A stretch of 64,000 bases of DNA from Piezodorus guildinii (taxonomy: Eukaryota > Arthropoda > Insecta > Hemiptera > Pentatomidae). The DNA lies in the NCBI GenBank assembly GCA_023052935.1, contig CM041293.1, positions 152,333,474 through 152,397,473 on the forward strand. Reading direction: 5' to 3'. Below are positions 44,672-54,959 of this stretch, one piece after another; within the stretch, counting starts at the first letter, position 1; every line of letters starts with the position of its first letter. The translations under genes and the position numbers were made by a program. The notes under the pieces were generated by a model, which had not been told where the DNA came from, ran no database searches, and saw only the letters and a program-made list of their open reading frames with translations.

Positions 44672-44884
44672 TAATTGGGGCGGGGTGGCCTAGCGTGTTA
44701 GCGCGCGTTGCTGTGAGCACGCGTTGCCTAGCAACAGATAACCAAAAAGTGAAAACCAAATAATTACGAGTTCGACTCTCGTGCTGGGGGATTTTATCTC
44801 GGCATATATCCCCCGCCCTCACCCCCTGGCCCGAGAGAACCCTCGTATAGCCTTCAAAGGCGAGGTAGGGGAGAAAAAAAAAAA

Positions 44885-44885
<1 letters not shown>
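44672..44885 (+). mobile_element. SINE-B, tRNA-derived, with A tail
   Basis: GGGGCGGGGTGGCCTAGCG, TTAGCGCGCGT (A-box region), then about 60 bp, ACGAGTTCGACTCTCGTGCT (B-box), body ending GGCGAGGTAGGGGAG and A-run, then (TA)n to 44919. Spacing between the boxes is wider than in a tRNA, pointing to an insertion (CCTAGCAACAGATAACC...) inside the head. Single copy here. Confidence 0.7.

Positions 44886-44889
<4 letters not shown>

Positions 44890-44919
<30 letters not shown>
44890..44919. repeat. (TA)n microsatellite at a SINE tail
   Basis: Directly follows the A-run of SINE-B. Confidence 0.95.
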
Positions 44920-44922
<3 letters not shown>

Positions 44923-44994
44923 AAAAAAAAATCGTTAATTATTTCAGTGCTTAACACCCATCCTCAAACTAATCTATACAAATATAAAGCAGAA

Positions 44995-45200
44995 GAGTTT
45001 GTTTGTTTGAACGCGCTAATCTCAGAAACTACTCAGGTTCTGTAATCTCAGGTACGAATTTAAAATTAGTTAGTCCATTTATCGAGGAAGGCTTTAGGCT
45101 ATAAAAAATCACCTTGCGACCAATAGGAGTGAAGAATCAGTGGAAAATTTAGAAAAAAAATGGGGAAAATTAACCTCGCATCCCAATGATTCCAAATTAT
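44995..45200 (+). repeat. Dispersed repeat with GAACGCGCTAATCTCAG motif
   Basis: GAGTTTGTTTGTTTGAACGC, GCTAATCTCAGAAACTACT, CCATTTATCGAGGAAGGCTT, AGGCTATA in that order. From memory, this phrase is a recurrent non-coding repeat in many animal assemblies; I cannot name its class. Single copy here. Confidence 0.5.
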
Positions 45201-45479
45201 TTTCCTTTTAATTTTAAAATAAATCAATTTCCCTTTAAGTTATCTTTTGCAGCTAACAGTTAATAAATGCAGGGGCAAACATTTAAACACGTAAGAATCG
45301 ATTTACGTCAAGACTGCTTGTCACATGGCCAACTATTTATTGCATTGTCAAGACCGGGTTGCGAAGAAAATCACTATGTTCTTCTGCTACAAAAAAATAA
45401 AACTTTAGGTTTTAAAATGTCTGATTAAATTCAATAAATCAGTTTTTAAGATAAATGAAAACACTTCAAATCAGGAAAC

Positions 45480-45710
45480 CATGAATAATCATTAAAAAAA
45501 AAAAATAATGATGAGAACACCGCGGCGAACGAGAAAAAAAATCTCTCTCCCCCATGTATACAACCATAACTCACTAATTTTCAAGAATAGAGAAAACACG
45601 GTATAGAGTTTCAGAAGTAGTATTAAAAAAAAAGTCAGAAAAAAATTGAAATTTTACTTAGGTATATAATTTAAGCCCTTAACTTAGTTATTAAAGATAT
45701 TCCTCTGAAT
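45480..45710 (+). repeat. T-family repeat units
   Basis: ACCATAACTCACTAATTTTC, AGAGAAAACACGGTATAGAG and TTGAAATTTTACTTAGG match units at 58.7 kb. Confidence 0.55.
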
Positions 45711-45714
45711 TATT

Positions 45715-46075
45715 AGCATCCGAATGTGATGAAATGTTTTAACTTATTGATTATTTATGTATAAATAGATACTGTTGCTTCATTAATTAATTTATGGCTA
45801 TAAAAATAAGTTGATTTCCAAAACATTTGTTTCAACTGTTATAAACTGATATAATTGTTTGAAAATAATATACCATTGTCTTATAATTTACAGCGTTATA
45901 AAAAATATATTCTAAATCATATTAAAAGTTTCAAAGAGGTCAGAAGGTATAAGTGGACGAGGTAACCACAAATGCTAAAGCGAGAAGATATTTATTGGTT
46001 CCTAGAATATATACAATACATTTAAGTCTCATGAAGTATCAAAAGTTAAAACAGAATAAGCATTGATAGGAATAT
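45715..46075. other. Unassigned AT-rich sequence
   Basis: Nothing recognised. Confidence 0.4.
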
Positions 46076-46079
46076 TTTT

Positions 46080-46425
46080 TTTTTGATAGAACGAACGGTA
46101 TCAGTAAATAACTCCAGAACGTCACGCGACGGAAACATCGACGTGGAAGAAAAAATAAAATAATGAGAGCTCGGAACACGGACAAATGATGCTCCGAGGC
46201 TGAGCCACTAACGAGTGAAGGAGACCTGTGATTGGGAGCAGTAACTGTTCCTCGCTAGGAGCAGTTTGCATCCTCCGGGAGAGGGATTGTTATGTTACAA
46301 TAATCCGATCCAGGAGTTACTATAAGATAATAAGGACGTACGGCTAGTCAAAGAAGTGCTGGAATCGTTACTGGAAAAAAACTAGGTGAGTGCTTTATCA
46401 CCACCCAGTTATGCATAGGTCAAGA
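46080..46425. other. GC-richer patch, no gene recognised
   Basis: Balanced base composition, including ACGTCACGCGACGGAAACAT and GAGCAGTTTGCATCCTCCGG. No long frame and no other copy in the window. Confidence 0.35.
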
Positions 46426-46435
46426 GGGAATATTA

Positions 46436-47272
46436 ATTTATATATGAAATATATAGTAAGGGAAAGTATTGCGACCGTGAAAATTTTCGAATTCCAGTTT
46501 TCAACGGAAATCACGTTTTAGGGTCCCCTGAGTCCAAACAACCAAGTCCCGAGCGAAAACGAGACATCCTATGAGACTGAAATTTTCATATTTAAGTCAA
46601 CTATACGCCCGAGATGTTTTAAACTTTTTCATCAAAATCAGCTTATCAGAAGAGCCACTTTATACCAAGCGATTTTCTCAAAAACTGCTCTAACGAATTC
46701 GATTAAGCTCGCTGTATCAGTGTAAAATTGAATAGGCTTCAATATCATGTAGGTTTCATTCTGATTGAAATAGTTTGACAGGGCTTATATACCAATATTC
46801 TAAATTTTCTTCTTCTAAAGTACCTTTCATTTTGTAGATTCTATAAAAATAACCATATCATCTTGTAAATATTGATAAAAAAACAGGAAGATAGATAAGT
46901 AGAACGAATTCGATATCCAACTAAAGGAGAAAACATAAAAATATTGTTTTAATGCAATTTTTGGATTTCGAACATAATAACAGTAATATACAAGTATAAT
47001 ATACCATTGGAAAGCTGAAGATTCTATAAAAAATATCATCTTATACGCAGGCTTTTAAAAGTTAATAAAGAGTGATACTAAAACAAACTGATTATTTTAG
47101 ATAATAATATAATAGATTTTTTAATAAAACACATGATTCTATTTTCATTAATTCTTTACTAGTTTCACTCATTTTGATCTCTAACTGTATTTGAAAATTC
47201 TTTAATATATTTTAACAACGGTGGTAAGTGATAGTCGTGTATTGCACGCACTAGATTTTTTTTTTTGATTAC
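46436..47272 (+). mobile_element. K element, near full length
   Basis: 5' part ATATGAAATATATAGTAAGG, GTATTGCGACCGTGAAAAT; 3' end GGTGGTAAGTGATAGTCGTG, CACGCACTAGATTTTTTTTT. The GT tract and the block beside it are deleted. The T-run leads straight into another K 5' end. Confidence 0.85.
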
Positions 47273-47274
47273 CT

Positions 47275-47720
47275 ATATATGAAATATTAAGTAAAGGAAA
47301 GTATTGCGATCGTGAAAAATTCCGAATTCCAGTTTTCAACGGTCTCCTGAGTCCAAATGAACAAGCCCCAATTCAATAACACCAAATAAACAAGTGGCGT
47401 GGATAGGTCTGGGTAAGCGTGGTTCTAACGGCTCTAACAACTTTGATTAAACTTACTACATCGAAGTAAAATATAATGGTTTTATATGATGTTTTATGTA
47501 TGATATTATATATCCTGTTTTCATCCTGATGGAAACAGGAATTTAAAAATAAATTTAGTTTTGTGAATTCGAAAAAAAATTGATGATTTCATCACCCCTT
47601 CATACCCGTCGTACTTGAATTAATGTACGACGGGCAAACAAAAAATTGAACGAATTTTATAACTAAATATTTTCCTTTAGTGAGCAAACAAATTCATTTC
47701 TTTTTTTTTTTCGAACACAA
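47275..47720 (+). mobile_element. K element, diverged 5' part, tandem to the previous copy
   Basis: TATATGAAATATTAAGTAAA, GTATTGCGATCGTGAAAAAT, GTCTCCTGAGTCCAAATG, then decaying K order to about 47720. Head-to-tail with the copy ending at 47272, like the pair at 22.7-23.8 kb. Confidence 0.7.
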
Positions 47721-47754
47721 GAATAGTTATATAAAATAGATTTGCCCTTAGTTA

Positions 47755-48059
47755 TGGGAGTGGCGTGGTCTAGTGGATAGAGCGCTAGTCTACTGTGCTC
47801 CGGGTCCTGGGTTCGAATCCCGGTTGTGACGGAATGTTATTTATTCTGTTCTTTCGGCCGGGGGGCGATCCTGGGGTAATGGAGACCCTCCTGGGGCAGA
47901 CCTAGCCTCTATAAAGTGGGTACCCAAAAATGGGGGGAAAAACCTGGCGGCTGAGCGAGATCTCGGCCGAATCACCTCATGGCACGGCTGTTGGCCTTGA
48001 AACAGTACAAATCTCTATATGTACTGAGCCCAAGACTCTTTATGTGTTGTAGTGGCACT

Positions 48060-48096
<37 letters not shown>
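47755..48096 (+). mobile_element. SINE-A, full length, poly-T tail
   Basis: tRNA-like head GGGAGTGGCGTGGTCTAGTG (A-box TGGTCTAGTGGA), TCCTGGGTTCGAATCCCGG (perfect B-box). Body: CGGCCGGGGGGCGATCCTGG, CTGGCGGCTGAGCGAGATCT, TATGTACTGAGCCCAAGACT. 3' end: GTAGTGGCACTAGA followed by about 34 T's. Same unit at 60.3 kb. Most SINEs end in A-rich tails, so the T-run in the sense strand is notable. Not a functional tRNA: after the head it continues into the SINE body and does not form an acceptor stem. Confidence 0.88.
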
Positions 48097-48097
<1 letters not shown>

Positions 48098-48265
48098 CAT
48101 TTTTTATGGGAACATTAAAAAGTGGTCCCGAGCCTGTGTGATATGAGGCACTCGTTAAAGATCTCTGTCCTATTTAAAGCTTGATAGGAAAAAATTAGGA
48201 ATCCAAGTGTAGCATCGTCCGATCAACCACAGCAGCATAAAGCTATAGTTAAATAAATAAACAAA
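48097..48265 (+). mobile_element. SINE-C, 3' part (5' truncated)
   Basis: AAAAGTGGTCCCGAGCCTGT, GTAGCATCGTCCGATCAACC, GCAGCATAAAGCTATAGTTA, tail (AAAT/AAAC)n. It abuts the T-tail of SINE-A. Confidence 0.8.
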
Positions 48266-48269
48266 CAAA

Positions 48270-49405
48270 TCAATAGATTTGTAAAAGTATAATAATTTAT
48301 GCGCCAAAATAAAACAGTAGTAGTAGTATCATCTCTGGTTATCTGTAACGAAAAAAAATCAGATTTAAATTAATATTTAAAATAAAACTAGAGACCTCCT
48401 AAGTTTCAGGAACAAAGCACCAATGTTTATAAAATATGGGAAATTAATGATGCTGAACTCAACCTAATCGCATGACCTGCACCCTGTAAATACAAATGAG
48501 CTGATAGGATCATGGCGCCTAGAACCATAGTTGTCGCAACGGATAACGAAAGAATCAATAAAAGAGCAATTAACGTTAAGACTTATAGATCAAGGCAAAT
48601 TGATGGGTTTTGTGAGTTCTGACCTTGCTTTTGACCGTGTGATCCAGCACATAGCAAAAAGAATTTTTCAATCCGAAACGATAGTTTCTGAGGTTAATTC
48701 GTTCAAAGAAACACACAAACTCTTCTCATTTATAATATTAGTATATTATTAACATTGTTTTTTCAACAGACAAAAATAAAAATTCAATTTCTTTACCTCA
48801 GATTTTTTTTTTCTTTTCCATTAGAATAGACATTAGCTTTAAAAAAAAAATCTTTACAGACCTTACTCTCCTTGGACGTGGTAGGGCAGTTCAGACACCG
48901 TCAGAGCTTGGCGTCCATTGATAGACGATTTATAGAAGAAAAGGGAAGAAACTTGAAAATAAAGCTGTCCAAGCAAGTTGAACTCCATTAAGAAAGAGAT
49001 AAAGTCACGTAAACCGCAGAGAATCGGACATACAAGTTTACTTTGCACTTGCACATTATATCAAATGAATCTCCCTCAAGATGCCAGTATTGAAGGCAAA
49101 CCTTAAAAAATTCTCATTTTTTCAAAAAGTGTCCCTTCTACATCATATAGTATCACGAAATGAGAATACCAAACAATTACTTTAGGAAAGAAAGGAAAAA
49201 GGCTGGATGAATAGATGTGCCTTCTCTCTGAAATAGATTTTTATAAGCAGATTTGACTATTGTTTTTTCCTCTTTTTTTATCATATTTATTTTAATTATT
49301 ACACCATCCATGATTATTTAATTTCCTTTCCTTGAATATTATCCACTATCTATTTTTTTCAAATTATCCTTATATATATTATTCCATCTAACTGGTAATG
49401 TTTTA
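48270..49405. other. Unassigned sequence with one unrecognised frame
   Basis: The frame 48531-48752 (73 codons, plus) has no known domain and no splice context. A GC-richer stretch at 48860-49080 likewise. Nothing else seen. Confidence 0.35.
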
Positions 49406-49407
49406 TT

Positions 49408-49411
<4 letters not shown>

Positions 49412-49464
<53 letters not shown>
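49412..49464. repeat. (TA)n microsatellite
   Basis: About 52 bp. Confidence 0.95.
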
Positions 49465-49471
<7 letters not shown>

Positions 49472-49624
49472 GTTTGTTTTTCTAAAATGAATATATCTGG
49501 CAAAGCATTTTGCTTTTGTTAAAAATTAATAATGAGGACATTGACATAGCTGAGGTACCTCTATTATTTTGTCCTCGAAAACCACCAACAGGTACAACCT
49601 GGCGGTTGAGAATGTTATAATTCT

Positions 49625-49872
49625 TATAATATAATAATAATAATAGGCTTACCGAACCCAAAGGTTCGATGCCGATACCACCAAACTCCGCCTGCATGGA
49701 CTTGTCCAATGTCCACCGGTCAAGCCCAAGCCCCCGAGATCAGCCTTAACGCAATCCTCCCACCGACGGCTTCGTCCTACCTTTCAGACGCCTACCAGTT
49801 AGATCAGCGAATACCAACTTTCTCGGAATCCGTTCTTCAATTTTACTCGCCCATATGAGTCTCCGCGATGCT
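49625..49872 (-). mobile_element. RTE-like LINE, C-terminus and 3' tail
   Basis: Minus strand: WASKIEERIPRKLVFADLTG, RRLKGRTKPSVGGL, after a frame break RGLGLDRWTLDKSMQAEFGG and IGIEPLGSVSLL, then (ATT)n. The DRIPRKV..ADL.GRR..GRP..RW.D.V..DL blocks are the conserved end of a LINE ORF often annotated as 'craniofacial development protein 2-like'. The 3' tail matches 17.1 kb. Confidence 0.75.
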
Positions 49873-50298
49873 ATGTTATATTATATTAGGTGTGTTAAAT
49901 TATTATAAGCTAAAATCCCTTTAAACAACATTTAAAAATTATTGCACACAAATTTTAAAGTAAATAAGGGGTATTTAAAAAAAAACAACAATTAGGAATG
50001 TTACATGGTTAAGTAATAATTGTATATAATATGTAAATAATTTAACAATTATTTTTAAATTACCTGGTTTTAACTTTTTGAAATTTATTTGTTTATCCTA
50101 TCTTTGTCACTAATATAAAACATTAATAGACCTATCAAAAAAAAATTTCAGTAAGTGAAATCTTCCTCTGATAGGAATATAATGATATTGAGAAAAATAT
50201 ATAAATAAGTTAATATTAAATCAATGGTTGCAAAAAAAAAAATTATATGAAAAATTTCTATTCTATTCACTATTGTAATCATTTATTGACCGAACAAC
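49873..50298. other. 426 bp AT-rich insert between duplicated LINE segments
   Basis: Flanked by 31 bp direct copies of LINE sequence (49842-49872 and 50299-50329, one mismatch). The insert has no recognised TIR or tail. Confidence 0.5.
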
Positions 50299-50390
50299 TT
50301 TACTCGCCCATTTGAGTCTCCGCGATGCTCACAATTCAAATTCAACAGGGTACAAGCTCCGCAATTCCGCGTTGTAATGTAATTCATAAG
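50299..50390 (-). mobile_element. RTE-like LINE, upstream continuation
   Basis: Minus strand continues upstream of the 49.6 kb piece: GGAATTGCGGAGCTTGTACC, then GAGCATCGCGGAGACTCA. Ends at a T-run at 50391. Confidence 0.65.
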
Positions 50391-50394
50391 TTTT

Positions 50395-51130
50395 TTTTTT
50401 TTTTTTTCAAGTGGACATCTCAGATACAAGATATAGTAGTCCCAAAAGTTAATTTTTTACACTCATTTGTGAGGAATATTTAGTACTCCTAATGCATTCC
50501 ATTTAATGGAGAAATAAGTAAAATATCTGTATGATGATTATTCTTCTGATTAAATAGAGAGCTATTATTATGATCAAACTATAGTATGCAAAAGTGCTTC
50601 AAGAATAAAAAAAAAAATGCATTGAAGTTAATAGTTAGGAAAAAATTAACCAAATGAAAAAAAATATATTGGATTATATTTCATAGAAGTTCTATAAAAC
50701 CCATAGAATGAATGCAGAGAATTGAAACAGCTCATTGAGCTGACGAGAGCCAAAAGCACTTTTCAATTCGCCTTCAGGTTACCTTTAGAGCCAGGAGTGA
50801 ATGCCTCGTTAAACATGAGTTTTGAAGCAGACGTGCTATTCCTAATTGGTTTTAACAGCCGGCTTCCTCGAAACTCATTTAAACAGAAGCTTATACCACC
50901 GAGTACCCAATGCAATAATCACTTGAGGGATTCTAATGGAAATGGAGTTTTTATAGTTAAAAAAAAAACCAAAACGAATATCAGTATTTTTTTATATATC
51001 ATATACGTCAGTTTCCAATTATTTCGCTATAATATTAAAGCCGAATTTTTTTAATCAATAACAAAATTACACGGAATTCGGCGGAAACCACTAAACCTCT
51101 TATTTTACAGGGACCAGAAATATTTTTTTT
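50395..51130. other. Unassigned, with an unrecognised 110-codon frame
   Basis: The plus frame 50722-51054 (110 codons) starts in a GC-richer patch and runs into A-rich DNA. No domain recognised and no splice support. Confidence 0.35.
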
Positions 51131-51136
51131 TAATTT

Positions 51137-51968
51137 TACTTACCTATATTTGAAATATATCGCAAGGGAAAGTATTGAGATCTCTTGAAAATTCCAGTTT
51201 TTAACGAAAATCGCGTTTGAGAATCTCCTGAGTCCGAATAACCAAGTCCTACCAAAAGGTCTGTGTGTGTGTGTGTGGTAACTCCCGGGCGAAAACGAAA
51301 AATCCTATGAAACTGAAATTTCATATTTAAGACAAATATACGCGTGAGACATTACAAAACCTTTTTCATCAAAATGAGTTTACCAGAAGAGCAACTTTAT
51401 ACAATGCATTTTCCACCTTTTTTCGATTTTCTAGAAAACGGTTCCGACGATTTTGATTAAACACGCTATATCGATGTAAAATTTAATAGGCTTAAGCCAG
51501 AATGTAGGTTTCATTCTGATTAAAATGGCCTGACAGGGCTTAAATTCCAATATTTTAAATTTTCTTCCTCTAAAGTACCTTCAATTTTGTAGATTCTATA
51601 AAAATAACCATATTATCTTGTTACAATTGATGAAATATAAAAGTTGAACGAATTCGATATCCAGCTAAAGGAGAAAACTGAAAAAAAAATATTTTTTAAT
51701 GACTTTTTTTGTTAATGAACATAAGAACAGTAATATACATGTATAATACACCGTTGGAAAGCTAATAAAAACATTATCTTATACAAAAGCTTGTAAAAGT
51801 TAATAAATAGTAATGAAAAACCGACAAAACAATTCGATTATTTTAGACAGTAGGATAATAGATTTTTTAATAAAACACACGTTTTAATAGAAATTCAATT
51901 TAATTAATTATTTAATGGTCTCACTCATTTTTATCACTAACTGTATTAGAAAATTCTTTTTTTGAAAT
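51137..51968 (+). mobile_element. K element, nearly complete, 3' tip missing
   Basis: TTACTTACCTATATTTGAAA, then (GT)n at 51261-51276, GTAACTCCCGGGCGAAAAC, GCATTTTCCACC, TACACCGTTGGAAAGCTAAT, to CTAACTGTATTAGAAAATTC. The terminal GTAAGTGAAAG and T-tail are absent. Confidence 0.85.
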
Positions 51969-52194
51969 TGTTATTAATAATTATTAATTAATTGCAATTA
52001 TTAATTATAATGTTATAAGAAAAATATCATTAAAAAGCAACATATTAATATATACAACTAGGTTTATTAAGCTTTTTTTCCAATATATTTTTATTGAAAT
52101 TTACAACTGTAAAAAAATACAACAACAAAATATGCTGAAATGATAAAACACACGAAATAAACATGAAGAGAAACTGTTTCGGGTCTAATCAGCA

Positions 52195-52640
52195 ACATAC
52201 ATAATATTAAGGTCATTATGGATCAGTTTATTAGTTACAAAGTATGGAGCATTGATGATTATACGAAGGATTTTGGATTGTAGGGATTGGATAGGGGAAG
52301 AATTTTATGATTTAGTAGAGCCCTAAGCTCTACTATGTAAGTTCAGATAGGCCGTGTGATAGTCATGTAGAGGAGTCTTATAGTTAGTATGGTCTTGTAG
52401 TTAAGAGAAAGGTTAGACCGTCTGTCTATCAAGTTTTGGAGTAGCCGAAATCGTCGTGCAGTTTCTTGTCTTTTCAGTCTTGTTTGCGAATTCCATGTAA
52501 GTCGTTTGTCAAGCAGGAGTCTAAATAGCGGATCTGTTCAACCGGGACAAGCGGAATATCATTAAAGGACACCGTAGGACAGGATGTCATAGGTTTTCGA
52601 CTAAGGCTGAAGGTAATTTTTTATGAAGCTAGGAAATGTG
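52195..52640 (-). mobile_element. Jockey-like LINE J, thumb to C-terminus (dead)
   Basis: Minus strand reads ITFSLSRKPMTSCPTVSFND, IPLVPVEQIRYL, then broken RKQD-KDKKLHDDFGYSKT, GLSELT and IQNPSYNHQCSIL. Closest to the 19.2 kb copy (PRKPMMSCPRVSFNNTPLVP). Many stops. Confidence 0.8.
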
Positions 52641-52644
52641 TTGT

Positions 52645-53506
52645 GAAGGAGTTATCTTTTGGAATTCCCTAAATTATTTAAAATGAACATTACCATGGTG
52701 TATTGATTATATAATGCAGGAATGAATCTAACAGGTTTGAAATGTGCGTATTATATTTATTTATAGTAAAACGCAGCAAGATGTACATCAACTCTAAATT
52801 CGTTTTGATTGCAATTATAAAATACTCTTCTTTCATAAATAAATATGCATGGCCATTAAATATTCTTTTTAGGGAAAGGGAAGAAAGATTAAAAAGTAAT
52901 ATTGCATGACTGAAATAATACATCTCAGAAAAGCAATATCTAAAATTCCTAAATAATTTATTTGATTTTTTTTTTAAGACTGAAGAAAGATGCTTTTAGT
53001 TAAATTGCTTACAGTTTGTGTAAGTAAATAAAATACATTAAAATGGATCTTTTCAATCAAATAGATGGATTCTTTGAAACGAGTATTTAAGTAATAAATT
53101 ATGCGTATTTTCATCACAAGGAAAATGGAATAGAATAATAGTTACAGTGAAGGAGATGTTCCTACAGAGGGTCAGAAATAGAGTCAAATGATGATAGAAG
53201 CTCATAAAATAGTTATATATCAACTAACTCGGTATTAAAATAATACAGCTTGATAAACAAAGTGCTCAATTTACTTTGCAGAGGTTTACTTGATCATGGT
53301 TTAAAGCATAGTTAGACATTAGTACATAAAATAATAACATAATTGGTGAAATTTATTATTCTGCTCGAGGTTTAATATTATAAATGGACATAATGATGGT
53401 CTTATTTATTGATTTATAAAATATAATAAGAAAGAAAAAAAAACAACTGGTTTTTACCTGAAGAAGACGGTACTAAATGTAAATAAAGAACAGTGCATGC
53501 TACTAT
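52645..53506. other. Unassigned AT-rich sequence
   Basis: Nothing recognised. Confidence 0.4.
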
Positions 53507-53508
53507 TA

Positions 53509-54953
53509 TTGGGTTGTTTCACATGAAATGTCCGTTTTTAAAGTTTCTGAAATACATAAAGGATTTTGCAGGTCTCTGTTGTTTTCTTCCGAATGTTTAC
53601 ATATTTAAAGTAAACAGTTACTAATCCTCTACCTTGTATTATAAACATTAGCTTCCCAATCAACTACCCACTTTTTAGTATACCTCCAAATATGAACGTG
53701 GAAACACGCAATTTTCTAGTAATATTTTTGTACGAGTTTAAACTCGGCCATTCAGCAGCTGCGGCCGCTAGCAATATTTGCAAGGCGTTTGGGGAAGGGA
53801 GTGTTAATGAACGGACCATTCGCCGTTGGTTTGCTAAGTTTTCAGCTGGGGATTCCGACTTGAAAAATTTGTCCCGAGGAAGACCTCCGTCCGTAATAGA
53901 CAACGATGTCCTCAAACATACAGTAGAAGGAAACCTCTACCAAACAGTTAAATGACTCTCAGCACAACTAAATGCAAGTGTATCTACCGTTTCCAGACAT
54001 TTAAAGTATATTGGGAAAGTAAAAAAGCTCGATACATGGATACCTAATGATCTCACTGAGCGGCACAAGACCCCATGTTTCAAAACATACCGTGCAAAAA
54101 TTGAAAGAACTGGGCTACGAAGTTCTTCCGCACCCACCATATTCTCCCGACTTGTCTCCAACAGATTACCACCTGTTCAGGAATTTAGACAACTTCGTCA
54201 AAGTTAATGATCTCACTGAGTGGCAGCAATTGAAACGCCTTAAGACCTGCGTTTCTTTGCTTGCGAGGCAAAAAACCGAGCCATTCCTTCAAAGAATAAT
54301 TACCTGCGATCAAAAATGGATCGCATATGGCAATCAGCGGCGGTCAGGACAGTGGTTGAACATCGACGAAACCCTAGGGCTAATGCCAAAACCGAATTTG
54401 CATCCCAAAAAATTGATGGTTACAGTATGGTGGTCCATGGATGGAATAATTCATTATTCCTTTTTACCTGGAGGTGAAACCATTACCTCTACAACGTACT
54501 GCAATGAAATTGACCAAATGCTCACAAAATTATTAAAAAAACAACCTGGATTGGTAAATCGGAAGGGTCTTATACTCTTACACGACAAAGCGACCCCATG
54601 TTTCAAAACATACCGTGGAAAAATTGAAAGAACTGGGCTACGAAGTTCTTTCGCACCCACCATATTCTCCCGACTTGGTTTCGACAGATTACCACCTGTT
54701 CAGGAATTTAGACAAAGTCGTCAGAGGAAAACTTTTTGAAAATGGTGATCAAGTGAAAAGTGCCTTTTCAGATTTTGTTTCACTTCAAAGCTCAGAGTTT
54801 TTCAGTTCGGGGATAAAAAAGTTGGAGTCAAGTTAGGAAAAATGTATAGCAAAAGAAGGTAAATACTTCGAATGAAATGATCTTGTTTTCATATCGTATT
54901 TTTAATAAAAATCCTTTACCTTGAAATCGGACATTTCATGTGACACAACCCAA
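53509..54953 (+). mobile_element. Mariner copy C, full-span but chimeric (Hsmar1/SETMAR type)
   Basis: TIRs TTGGGTTGTTTCACATG and CATGTGACACAACCCAA, 1445 bp. Frame 53692-53955 holds the two HTH motifs (NERTIRRWFAKFSAGDSDLK, then SRGRPPSVIDNDVLK) to a stop. Frame 54047-54739 holds the catalytic part: RIITCDQKWIAYGNQRRSGQ (first Asp), VTVWWSMDGIIHYSFLPGG, then LVNRKGLILLHDKATPCFKT (second Asp). The third Asp block PPYSPD is in another frame (54615-54836, which ends SSGIKKLESS), so a frameshift lies near 54605. A 160 bp segment (54046-54206) is a copy of the element's own 3' part (HTVQKLKELGYEVLPHPPYS, PDLSPTDYHLFRNLDNFV) inserted between two copies of AATGATCTCACTGAG. Without it the length is about 1285 bp, normal for mariner. 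It cannot make active transposase. Confidence 0.92.
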
Positions 54954-54959
54954 TTTAAT

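Noticed and set aside
47755..47828. A functional tRNA gene
   Set aside because: A- and B-boxes are good, but the sequence has no acceptor-stem pairing partner and continues as a SINE body repeated at 60.3 kb.
48531..48752. 73-codon frame
   Set aside because: Fairly natural composition, but no family recognised, no splice context, and it runs into AT-rich DNA at its end.
50722..51054. 110-codon frame
   Set aside because: C-terminal third is A-rich low complexity and no motif was recognised. Kept only as part of an unassigned region.
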